This document shows positions 21,509 through 33,100 of a DNA stretch of 64,000 bases, one piece after another. Source of the stretch: Myoxocephalus aenaeus (lineage: Eukaryota > Chordata > Actinopteri > Perciformes > Cottidae); contig JBAMJR010000194.1 of the NCBI GenBank assembly GCA_038501785.1, positions 62,001 to 126,000 on the forward strand, given 5' to 3'. The stretch's first letter is position 1. Every line of letters begins with the position of its first letter. The notes below the pieces were generated by a model. That model was not told the origin of the DNA, did no database searches, and saw only the letters and a list, made by a program, of their open reading frames with translations. Made by a program: the position numbers and the translations under genes.

Positions 21509-24500
21509 ATGGACCATCCAACATTTATGAGGGCCTCCAGTGGAACTCTCCTGCTGAAGGCCTCGCCAGCGGCCCAGGCTCTTGCCCCTCAGAAGGTCGT
21601 CAGGGGCCAAGTGTACAGGTCAAAGAAGCCAGAGGAGGTGGAAGCAGAGGCCAGGGCCCACGTCGTCTCCGAGGGTGATGACCCTGCTAACGCTACCCTC
21701 GTCCTGAGCCGGTGGAAGCTGCAGTTTGGTCGTTATCAGGGCCAGACCTTCCACTGGCTCTTGGAGAACGACGTGTGCTGCTGCGTCAACCTGATCTCCT
21801 CCCACCAGAAGGAGCGAGAGAGGACAGGGTCTCAGTTCCCGCAGATGGCCAACAAGGTGGAGTCCTTTAGTACACGTTCATACCATAACACAAATGAGAG
21901 AAATTACAGTTTTAACCTCCTTTGTGAACTTGCAGGACGCCTTGACCCGCTACTCCTCAGCATACCCTGACTTTGTGGAGGCAGTCAGGTTCCACCGTGC
22001 GTTTGAGGAGGCGCGGGGGAAGTCCCTCCAGCCCGGTCAGGAGGGACAGGCCCTTGTTGGCTTCGGGGACTTCAAATTTGAGACCCTGCAGAGCCTGTAC
22101 GAGTCGGAGGACTCAAAAAAGATCCGGTACGTCGTTGTAACATTTTGATGAAAATAAAGTTGCTGTGCTCACCATCGATCAGAAGAATCCGGGGACTAAT
22201 TGTCTTGTGCAGATTCATCAAATACCTGCGGAGTAAGGCACCAATACCTGGTACGCAGATGGAGAACGCTGTCAAGCACATCAGAGGCAGACAGAGGACC
22301 AGTGCCGCTGCTGGCACCTCCACCAGTACCACCAGCAGCATCAGTACCACCAGCAGCACAGCCTCTGTCCCAGCCGCAAGCCAGAGAGCCAAGAGTGCAT
22401 GACAGTACGTGTTTTACTGAGCTGGATGACCTCCCTGAAGACATGTGAGTATTTCTAATGTCTTCTCATTACAAAACTTGTCATTTCTTCTTCTTCCTCC
22501 AGGCCTCTTGGTTCAGCGCTTGTGGCCTTTGTCTCTGGACGGCGTTCTCTGTCTGCGTTGCAAATGCAGGCCCAGGTCAAGAAGATGGTGGCCCCTAAGC
22601 CTGCATTTACAGGTAAATCCAGCCTAAATGATAGAGTTAATTCATCTTTATTGAACTTCCTGTGTGCACTGTTTATTTCCTGTTGCTTCTCTCTCATCAT
22701 GTGATTACAGCCTCCCACTTCAGCCCCTTCGGACCAGCTCCGTCCTCCTCCAGGCCGTCTGAGGAACCTTCAGATGAAGAGCTGGTCAAGGCGGTAATTG
22801 ACCTGGAGAAATGTGAGTAAAACATCAAGTTGTATTCAGCTAACAATTTGGTAACATCATAAAATACTGGAATTTATTGTTGACCTTTTTTATTTGCTCT
22901 CAAACATTTTTATAGTCAGAGGAGGAGACGACGGGTAAGTTTGGGTTGAATGAGTAGAATGAGTACCTGAGTAGCTCATGTCTGCCTGGTGCTAATCTCA
23001 AATCACTCACCCACCTGCCAGCCTAAACATCACTAATGGTGCACGTGTAGAGTAACAGCTCCTTCACCACCCTTTCCCTCAACCCCCTGAGTAACCCCTC
23101 ATCATGTCAGATCTGGTCTCATCGCTTTCTCTTCACCTTCTGTGCTCCTCTAGTTGTAATTGCAGCTTGGCTCAATGTGTGTCTGTCTCTCAATATTAAC
23201 ACAAAACACTCATCGTTTCATCTCACTGAAACCGTTTATTTCTCTTTAAGCCTCAGATGTACAGGCCCCTCTCTCGCTCCTCGCTCCACCTCCTCCTCCC
23301 TCCACCTCCTCCACCTCAGCACCACATCCTGGAGCTGGTGACTCTGCGGTGCCGCGTGAGCCCACAGACGAGGAGCTGCTGGAGGCCACGCAGGACCTGG
23401 TGCAGCCTCCAGCAGCCCTCGTCATGGTCCAGCCTGCAGAATCACCAGCTCCCTCGCCGCAGCCTGCAGCCGCCACACAGACGCCGCCGGAGGAACAGGA
23501 GGAGCCCAGTCCAGCCTTGCTCTCGCCCCCACCACCTGCCGACAGTGCTGAGGTGAGTCTGTCTGTCAAACATATGTGTCTCTGCTGCCCTCATGAAGTG
23601 TCCTCAGGCATGAAGATGTCCCGTATGTTTGTGTCGTCTCACCAGTCGCTGCCTGAGTCCTGGCAGGCAGCTCTCACTGCCGAGCAGCAGCAGTGGATCG
23701 GTCGGGTGCTGTTTACCAGGGACGGCAGGGGGAGGTCTCGACTCATCGTTGAGTTGAATCTCTGGTGGTCCCCCCCCAAACCTGGCCGATCTACACCCGG
23801 CCTCCCGCATCCCCCGACCCCTTCTTTGCATGTCGGCTGTTCCTCTGGATGCCACACCGGATCTGGCATCTGCAGCTGACATGCCCCCAGCCTTTGTGCA
23901 CTGGGTCAATGACAAAGGCTGGGCTGTACAGGACCATCCGGAGGGTCCTGGACATCGACGGCTGGTACCTCATGGCCACTGAGTACCTGAAGTGCCGTCG
24001 GTGCAAGAAGAAGGTCGGAGGGTGGTCACAGGGCATCATCAGGCAGCTGGCCCCCACCTACAGCTGCCAGTTTCCAGCTGTACTCACGTACAAGTAAGAC
24101 ATGACATTAATATCTTTATTGTTTGTGTTGACCATCCTGCTTGATGTGTTTCTGTGGTGACAAAGCTTGACTATCGTGTCTGTGCTGTGGTTCTGCAGGC
24201 TGTCCTGTGACATGAGGGTGCTTGTGCAGCTGAGGTCTCGCACTCTGGGCAACAGTGAGAACCGGCTGTACAACACCCTGCGGGAGCAGCACTCGGAAGC
24301 CTGGATGCGGAGAGTGATCCAGTACCTCGGCGTGTGCGAGCAGTTCCTGGCCTTGTGCTCGGCGAGGGGGCAGACACCACCACCACCACCGATGCCCCCT
24401 CTCCCATCCCCCGTCTGGCTGCTGACCGTCTACAGCTACGATGTGCTGTCGTGGCTGGACAAGTACAAGGCCAGGATCACGTCCACCTTCGGATCCATCT

Positions 24501-27117
24501 TGAAGATGGATTCCACCAAGAAGGCGAGTGAAGTTTGTCACAATGTCATATTTACAGCTGCTTTCACACCACGTTTGTGTTCTAACATTATCTTTTCTCA
24601 TCTCTTTCTCCAGGTGACGAAGAAGCTCGCCGGTGCCACCTCCGACACGGCCGCCTGGGCCACCAACATCGGTAACGAGCAGGTCCTCAACAGCGTCCTC
24701 ACCTGCTCCGAGGGCCTGTCCCGGATGGCGGCCGGAATAATGAGGCGGTACCGACTCGCCGGGGTACCCCCCCAGCTCATGTACGTGGACCGCGACTGCT
24801 GCAACCGAGACGGCGTGTCCAAGACGGCTGCCTTGTTCCAGGTGCGCAACTTAGACTGCTGTAACTAAAACTGTATCAGTAATATAAAACAGTTACAGAT
24901 CATTAATCCACATTCTTTTTCTTCTCTCTCAGGAGTGGGAGCAGCTCGTGGTGAGACTCGACATCTGGCACCTTATGCGACGCTTCGCTTCAGGCGTCAC
25001 CACCGAGACCCACGAGCTGTACCCCACGTTCATGCGGCAGCTGTCTCATTGCATCTTCGAGGTCGACCCCAGAGATGCCCGCCGTCTCACTGAGGCTAAG
25101 CGGTCCGAGCTGGAGGGGAAGCACGGGATGGTTGGCCTGACTGACGGCGAGGTGATCCAGAGGATCTCCACTGTCGGAGGAGGACATGTGGGGCCGAGGA
25201 GTCCACCCTCCACATCCAGGAGCTCCTCGACACCTTCGCCGGACCAGCAGGACGCAACACCCTAGACATCCCGTTTCTCGACGCTCTCCGCATCCAGGAC
25301 ATATGGAGTACGCAGAGGCCCCACCTCAGCTGCATTCAGGACCCACCAGGAGTCCAGCTGTACACAGAGACCGGCAGGCTGACCAAGGGCGGAGTCAGCC
25401 TGCCGGTTTACCGCTGCACTAGGGGCTCCACGTCTTTGGAGTCCTTCCACCTCCACCTTAACCGGTTCATCCCAGGTACTCGTGTCTCTCACATATTTTG
25501 CCTTAACATTTTAATTAAAACTCCCAAACCTGCTTCCTCAGGGACGCGAGCAAGTGCTAAACACTTCCAGGCGTTCCTGGTCGATGGACTGGTGAGGTGG
25601 AACGAGGACCGCGCAGCAGCAGCAGCAGCTGAGGGACAGGTGGGGTCTCTGCACTCCTACAGTGGCCACCTCAAGCACGTCCTTAACCAGAAGAGCCAAA
25701 GGGTGCTTGGTCTTCAGATGGTTAAGGACTTCACCAAGCCTGCTGAGTACACGGGTACGTGATGTGAAAACACTTTATTTCAACATCACGACTGAGGAAG
25801 AAGAGCAGCTGTTAAATACTTTGTGTGTTTACAGGAGAGCTCATTGGAGTCGAGTACCTGTACCAGCAGACGGGAAAAGTGCTTGAGGACGTCAGCTTGG
25901 ACCCTGACACTCCGGACGAGGCTGCTGCCATTGAGTCGCTGGAGGAGGAGGAGGATGAGGGTATCGGTGAAGATGTCGAGGACCCGACCATCTTCCAGCC
26001 CGATACCCCATCCACCAGCGCGGCAGCAGCCCGGTCAGGTGATCCAGCTGACGCACCGTCCGAGCCATCGAGTCCGGCCGCCCCCGACGCCTCTCCTGAG
26101 CCCCCTGAGGTTCCCCAGCAGCCCTCCTCAGACTCTGAGGTGAGATCAGCGACCACAATAATGTATAATAATGATAACTGTGAAGATAGAATATTTTACA
26201 GTGCTCTGTGCTGACTGCCTCTGTTTCTCCTCAGGAGAACATCCAGGGTCCTGACGGCCAGCCTGGGTACCAGCATGTCCTCTAGCTGGTCCAGGCCCTG
26301 GTGGAGGGAAGGAACCTTCAGGGGCTTCCCAACAGCAGGGTAGACCGACTCGTCCTGCTCTGGAATCGCTTGACAAGCAGCGAGTGGTCTACCCTCCCAG
26401 ATACCAGAAGAGGCAACATAAGGGGCGGTTCAAGGCAGCGAAGGGGAAGAACACCTCCTGTCCTGGCAAGGAGAGTCTCCAACGGTGAGACTCTCTACTA
26501 ATATGAATGTGTCCTCTTGAATATCTGCCCTACATTAACCCACCCTTTTCTCTCAGCTGCCTTCTCGGACTCAACTCGGGCCCAGCAACTTGGCCCAGCG
26601 CCAGTCGCCTGGTGGAGGCCATTTGCTGCCAGCTCTGCCAGCTCTATCCTGCGGCCACGCGGGTCTGTGGGGTCAGGAGGACTTGGTGGTCCCTCGTCCT
26701 CGCGGACTACATGGCCATCCAGGAGGCAGTGCTGGCCAGCCCGAGGCTGATGGCTCAGACGGAGATTCAGCTCTTTGAGCTGAATCAGACGACCCTGACC
26801 CAGTGGTGAGTTCAAAATGAAGCTGTTCTGATGTTTTATAATCTGTACTGTGACTTATTGTTTGATGAAGAGTCTAAGAGCATTCTGTTTGTCTCCCAGG
26901 TTCTCTCGGCGCCAGATGGCTGAAGGGAGGGATGTGCTGCTGCAGGGAACTGGCGTCGTCCCTGCAGCAGCCGTTTCCGTCCTGCCCCTCCCTCCAGCCA
27001 AAGGGCTGTCCTGTGTTCAGGTGGGACAAGGACAGCCCTTCCACTTCGAGGTCCCTGAGGAGCAGCCAGGACCCTCATCGGGGACCTCCCACCCCCCCTC
27101 TTCCCCCCCTCCTTCAG
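21509..27117 (+). pseudogene. DUF6729-type transposase-like gene, copy 1 (5' end present)
   Basis: My exon model, from splice sites and phase, is 21509-21856, 21936-22126, 22213-22444, 22503-22612, 22711-22812, 23251-23552, 23646-24093, 24199-24523, 24614-24841, 24933-25475, 25542-25754, 25835-26139, 26235-26484, 26557-26805 and 26900 on. The start is the ATG right after the 21508 acceptor. The protein has an N-terminal GRYQGQTFHWLLENDV block, Pro/Ser linkers with repeated acidic motifs (PSDEELVKAVIDLE and PTDEELLEATQDL), a core with WMPHRIWHLQLTCPQP and CRRCKKK (zinc-ribbon-like CxxC), then MYVDRDCCNRDG and VRLDIWHLMRRF, which look like a DDE/RNase-H transposase core. I recall this order from uncharacterised multi-copy fish proteins (DUF6729). 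Frame breaks fall in 22213-22444, at the C8 run 23770-23777, near 25170 and near 26370. TAG at 26283-26285 interrupts the frame. Whether these are real decay or consensus errors is open. Confidence 0.75.
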
Positions 27118-30100
27118 TCGTTATCAGGGCCAGACCTTCCACTGGCTCTTGGAGAACGACGTGTGCTGCTGCGTCAACCTGATCTCCTCCCACCAGAAGG
27201 AGCGAGAGAGGACAGGGTCTCAGTTCCCGCAGATGGCCAACAAGGTGGAGTCCTTTAGTACACGTTCATACCATAACACAAATGAGAGAAATTACAGTTT
27301 TAACCTCCTTTGTGAACTTGCAGGACGCCTTGACCCGCTACTCCTCAGCATACCCTGACTTTGTGGAGGCAGTCAGGTTCCACCGTGCGTTTGAGGAGGC
27401 GCGGGGGAAGTCCCTCCAGCCCGGTCAGGAGGGACAGGCCCTTGTTGGCTTCGGGGACTTCAAATTTGAGACCCTGCAGAGCCTGTACGAGTCGGAGGAC
27501 TCAAAAAAGATCCGGTACGTCGTTGTAACATTTTGATGAAAATAAAGTTGCTGTGCTCACCATCGATCAGAAGAATCCGGGGACTAATTGTCTTGTGCAG
27601 ATTCATCAAATACCTGCGGAGTAAGGCACCAATACCTGGTACGCAGATGGAGAACGCTGTCAAGCACATCAGAGGCAGACAGAGGACCAGTGCCGCTGCT
27701 GGCACCTCCACCAGTACCACCAGCAGCATCAGTACCACCAGCAGCACAGCCTCTGTCCCAGCCGCAAGCCAGAGAGCCAAGAGTGCATGACAGTACGTGT
27801 TTTACTGAGCTGGATGACCTCCCTGAAGACATGTGAGTATTTCTAATGTCTTCTCATTACAAAACTTGTCATTTCTTCTTCTTCCTCCAGGCCTCTTGGT
27901 TCAGCGCTTGTGGCCTTTGTCTCTGGACGGCGTTCTCTGTCTGCGTTGCAAATGCAGGCCCAGGTCAAGAAGATGGTGGCCCCTAAGCCTGCATTTACAG
28001 GTAAATCCAGCCTAAATGATAGAGTTAATTCATCTTTATTGAACTTCCTGTGTGCACTGTTTATTTCCTGTTGCTTCTCTCTCATCATGTGATTACAGCC
28101 TCCCACTTCAGCCCCTTCGGACCAGCTCCGTCCTCCTCCAGGCCGTCTGAGGAACCTTCAGATGAAGAGCTGGTCAAGGCGGTAATTGACCTGGAGAAAT
28201 GTGAGTAAAACATCAAGTTGTATTCAGCTAACAATTTGGTAACATCATAAAATACTGGAATTTATTGTTGACCTTTTTTATTTGCTCTCAAACATTTTTA
28301 TAGTCAGAGGAGGAGACGACGGGTAAGTTTGGGTTGAATGAGTAGAATGAGTACCTGAGTAGCTCATGTCTGCCTGGTGCTAATCTCAAATCACTCACCC
28401 ACCTGCCAGCCTAAACATCACTAATGGTGCACGTGTAGAGTAACAGCTCCTTCACCACCCTTTCCCTCAACCCCCTGAGTAACCCCTCATCATGTCAGAT
28501 CTGGTCTCATCGCTTTCTCTTCACCTTCTGTGCTCCTCTAGTTGTAATTGCAGCTTGGCTCAATGTGTGTCTGTCTCTCAATATTAACACAAAACACTCA
28601 TCGTTTCATCTCACTGAAACCGTTTATTTCTCTTTAAGCCTCAGATGTACAGGCCCCTCTCTCGCTCCTCGCTCCACCTCCTCCTCCCTCCACCTCCTCC
28701 ACCTCAGCACCACATCCTGGAGCTGGTGACTCTGCGGTGCCGCGTGAGCCCACAGACGAGGAGCTGCTGGAGGCCACGCAGGACCTGGTGCAGCCTCCAG
28801 CAGCCCTCGTCATGGTCCAGCCTGCAGAATCACCAGCTCCCTCGCCGCAGCCTGCAGCCGCCACACAGACGCCGCCGGAGGAACAGGAGGAGCCCAGTCC
28901 AGCCTTGCTCTCGCCCCCACCACCTGCCGACAGTGCTGAGGTGAGTCTGTCTGTCAAACATATGTGTCTCTGCTGCCCTCATGAAGTGTCCTCAGGCATG
29001 AAGATGTCCCGTATGTTTGTGTCGTCTCACCAGTCGCTGCCTGAGTCCTGGCAGGCAGCTCTCACTGCCGAGCAGCAGCAGTGGATCGGTCGGGTGCTGT
29101 TTACCAGGGACGGCAGGGGGAGGTCTCGACTCATCGTTGAGTTGAATCTCTGGTGGTCCCCCCCCAAACCTGGCCGATCTACACCCGGCCTCCCGCATCC
29201 CCCGACCCCTTCTTTGCATGTCGGCTGTTCCTCTGGATGCCACACCGGATCTGGCATCTGCAGCTGACATGCCCCCAGCCTTTGTGCACTGGGTCAATGA
29301 CAAAGGCTGGGCTGTACAGGACCATCCGGAGGGTCCTGGACATCGACGGCTGGTACCTCATGGCCACTGAGTACCTGAAGTGCCGTCGGTGCAAGAAGAA
29401 GGTCGGAGGGTGGTCACAGGGCATCATCAGGCAGCTGGCCCTCACCTACAGCTGCCAGTTTCCAGCTGTACTCACGTACAAGTAAGACATGACATTAATA
29501 TCTTTATTGTTTGTGTTGACCATCCTGCTTGATGTGTTTCTGTGGTGACAAAGCTTGACTATCGTGTCTGTGCTGTGGTTCTGCAGGCTGTCCTGTGACA
29601 TGAGGGTGCTTGTGCAGCTGAGGTCTCGCACTCTGGGCAACAGTGAGAACCGGCTGTACAACACCCTGCGGGAGCAGCACTCGGAAGCCTGGATGCGGAG
29701 AGTGATCCAGTACCTCGGCGTGTGCGAGCAGTTCCTGGCCTTGTGCTCGGCGAGGGGGCAGACACCACCACCACCACCGATGCCCCCTCTCCCATCCCCC
29801 GTCTGGCTGCTGACCGTCTACAGCTACGATGTGCTGTCGTGGCTGGACAAGTACAAGGCCAGGATCACGTCCACCTTCGGATCCATCTTGAAGATGGATT
29901 CCACCAAGAAGGCGAGTGAAGTTTGTCACAATGTCATATTTACAGCTGCTTTCACACCACGTTTGTGTTCTAACATTATCTTTTCTCATCTCTTTCTCCA
30001 GGTGACGAAGAAGCTCGCCGGTGCCACCTCCGACACGGCCGCCTGGGCCACCAACATCGGTAACGAGCAGGTCCTCAACAGCGTCCTCACCTGCTCCGAG

Positions 30101-33100
30101 GGCCTGTCCCGGATGGCGGCCGGAATAATGAGGCGGTACCGACTCGCCGGGGTACCCCCCCAGCTCATGTACGTGGACCGCGACTGCTGCAACCGAGACG
30201 GCGTGTCCAAGACGGCTGCCTTGTTCCAGGTGCGCAACTTAGACTGCTGTAACTAAAACTGTATCAGTAATATAAAACAGTTACAGATCATTAATCCACA
30301 TTCTTTTTCTTCTCTCTCAGGAGTGGGAGCAGCTCGTGGTGAGACTCGACATCTGGCACCTTATGCGACGCTTCGCTTCAGGCGTCACCACCGAGACCCA
30401 CGAGCTGTACCCCACGTTCATGCGGCAGCTGTCTCATTGCATCTTCGAGGTCGACCCCAGAGATGCCCGCCGTCTCACTGAGGCTAAGCGGTCCGAGCTG
30501 GAGGGGAAGCACGGGATGGTTGGCCTGACTGACGGCGAGGTGATCCAGAGGATCTCCACTGTCGGAGGAGGACATGTGGGGCCGAGGAGTCCACCCTCCA
30601 CATCCAGGAGCTCCTCGACACCTTCGCCGGACCAGCAGGACGCAACACCCTAGACATCCCGTTTCTCGACGCTCTCCGCATCCAGGACATATGGAGTACG
30701 CAGAGGCCCCACCTCAGCTGCATTCAGGACCCACCAGGAGTCCAGCTGTACACAGAGACCGGCAGGCTGACCAAGGGCGGAGTCAGCCTGCCGGTTTACC
30801 GCTGCACTAGGGGCTCCACGTCTTTGGAGTCCTTCCACCTCCACCTTAACCGGTTCATCCCAGGTACTCGTGTCTCTCACATATTTTGCCTTAACATTTT
30901 AATTAAAACTCCCAAACCTGCTTCCTCAGGGACGCGAGCAAGTGCTAAACACTTCCAGGCGTTCCTGGTCGATGGACTGGTGAGGTGGAACGAGGACCGC
31001 GCAGCAGCAGCAGCAGCTGAGGGACAGGTGGGGTCTCTGCACTCCTACAGTGGCCACCTCAAGCACGTCCTTAACCAGAAGAGCCAAAGGGTGCTTGGTC
31101 TTCAGATGGTTAAGGACTTCACCAAGCCTGCTGAGTACACGGGTACGTGATGTGAAAACACTTTATTTCAACATCACGACTGAGGAAGAAGAGCAGCTGT
31201 TAAATACTTTGTGTGTTTACAGGAGAGCTCATTGGAGTCGAGTACCTGTACCAGCAGACGGGAAAAGTGCTTGAGGACGTCAGCTTGGACCCTGACACTC
31301 CGGACGAGGCTGCTGCCATTGAGTCGCTGGAGGAGGAGGAGGATGAGGGTATCGGTGAAGATGTCGAGGACCCGACCATCTTCCAGCCCGATACCCCATC
31401 CACCAGCGCGGCAGCAGCCCGGTCAGGTGATCCAGCTGACGCACCGTCCGAGCCATCGAGTCCGGCCGCCCCCGACGCCTCTCCTGAGCCCCCTGAGGTT
31501 CCCCAGCAGCCCTCCTCAGACTCTGAGGTGAGATCAGCGACCACAATAATGTATAATAATGATAACTGTGAAGATAGAATATTTTACAGTGCTCTGTGCT
31601 GACTGCCTCTGTTTCTCCTCAGGAGAACATCCAGGGTCCTGACGGCCAGCCTGGGTACCAGCATGTCCTCTAGCTGGTCCAGGCCCTGGTGGAGGGAAGG
31701 AACCTTCAGGGGCTTCCCAACAGCAGGGTAGACCGACTCGTCCTGCTCTGGAATCGCTTGACAAGCAGCGAGTGGTCTACCCTCCCAGATACCAGAAGAG
31801 GCAACATAAGGGGCGGTTCAAGGCAGCGAAGGGGAAGAACACCTCCTGTCCTGGCAAGGAGAGTCTCCAACGGTGAGACTCTCTACTAATATGAATGTGT
31901 CCTCTTGAATATCTGCCCTACATTAACCCACCCTTTTCTCTCAGCTGCCTTCTCGGACTCAACTCGGGCCCAGCAACTTGGCCCAGCGCCAGTCGCCTGG
32001 TGGAGGCCATTTGCTGCCAGCTCTGCCAGCTCTATCCTGCGGCCACGCGGGTCTGTGGGGTCAGGAGGACTTGGTGGTCCCTCGTCCTCGCGGACTACAT
32101 GGCCATCCAGGAGGCAGTGCTGGCCAGCCCGAGGCTGATGGCTCAGACGGAGATTCAGCTCTTTGAGCTGAATCAGACGACCCTGACCCAGTGGTGAGTT
32201 CAAAATGAAGCTGTTCTGATGTTTTATAATCTGTACTGTGACTTATTGTTTGATGAAGAGTCTAAGAGCATTCTGTTTGTCTCCCAGGTTCTCTCGGCGC
32301 CAGATGGCTGAAGGGAGGGATGTGCTGCTGCAGGGAACTGGCGTCGTCCCTGCAGCAGCCGTTTCCGTCCTGCCCCTCCCTCCAGCCAAAGGGCTGTCCT
32401 GTGTTCAGGTGGGACAAGGACAGCCCTTCCACTTCGAGGTCCCTGAGGAGCAGCCAGGACCCTCATCGGGGACCTCCCACCCCCCCTCTTCCCCCCCTCC
32501 TTCAGTCGTTATCAGGGCCAGACCTTCCACTGGCTCTTGGAGAACGACGTGTGCTGCTGCGTCAACCTGATCTCCTCCCACCAGAAGGAGCGAGAGAGGA
32601 CAGGGTCTCAGTTCCCGCAGATGGCCAACAAGGTGGAGTCCTTTAGTACACGTTCATACCATAACACAAATGAGAGAAATTACAGTTTTAACCTCCTTTG
32701 TGAACTTGCAGGACGCCTTGACCCGCTACTCCTCAGCATACCCTGACTTTGTGGAGGCAGTCAGGTTCCACCGTGCGTTTGAGGAGGCGCGGGGGAAGTC
32801 CCTCCAGCCCGGTCAGGAGGGACAGGCCCTTGTTGGCTTCGGGGACTTCAAATTTGAGACCCTGCAGAGCCTGTACGAGTCGGAGGACTCAAAAAAGATC
32901 CGGTACGTCGTTGTAACATTTTGATGAAAATAAAGTTGCTGTGCTCACCATCGATCAGAAGAATCCGGGGACTAATTGTCTTGTGCAGATTCATCAAATA
33001 CCTGCGGAGTAAGGCACCAATACCTGGTACGCAGATGGAGAACGCTGTCAAGCACATCAGAGGCAGACAGAGGACCAGTGCCGCTGCTGGCACCTCCACC

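Noticed and set aside
22916..22934. 19-base micro-exon with good flanking splice sites (TATAG/...GG/GTAAGT)
   Set aside because: Including it breaks the frame into the next exon (23251), whereas direct joining of 22812 to 23251 keeps the frame.
24116..24601. 161-codon minus-strand open frame repeated in each tandem unit
   Set aside because: It is the reverse shadow of the exon at 24199-24523, crosses its intron borders, and has no domain.
26146..26376. 76-codon minus frame across the 26139/26235 intron
   Set aside because: Shadow frame; sense-strand splice sites and protein similarity explain the region.
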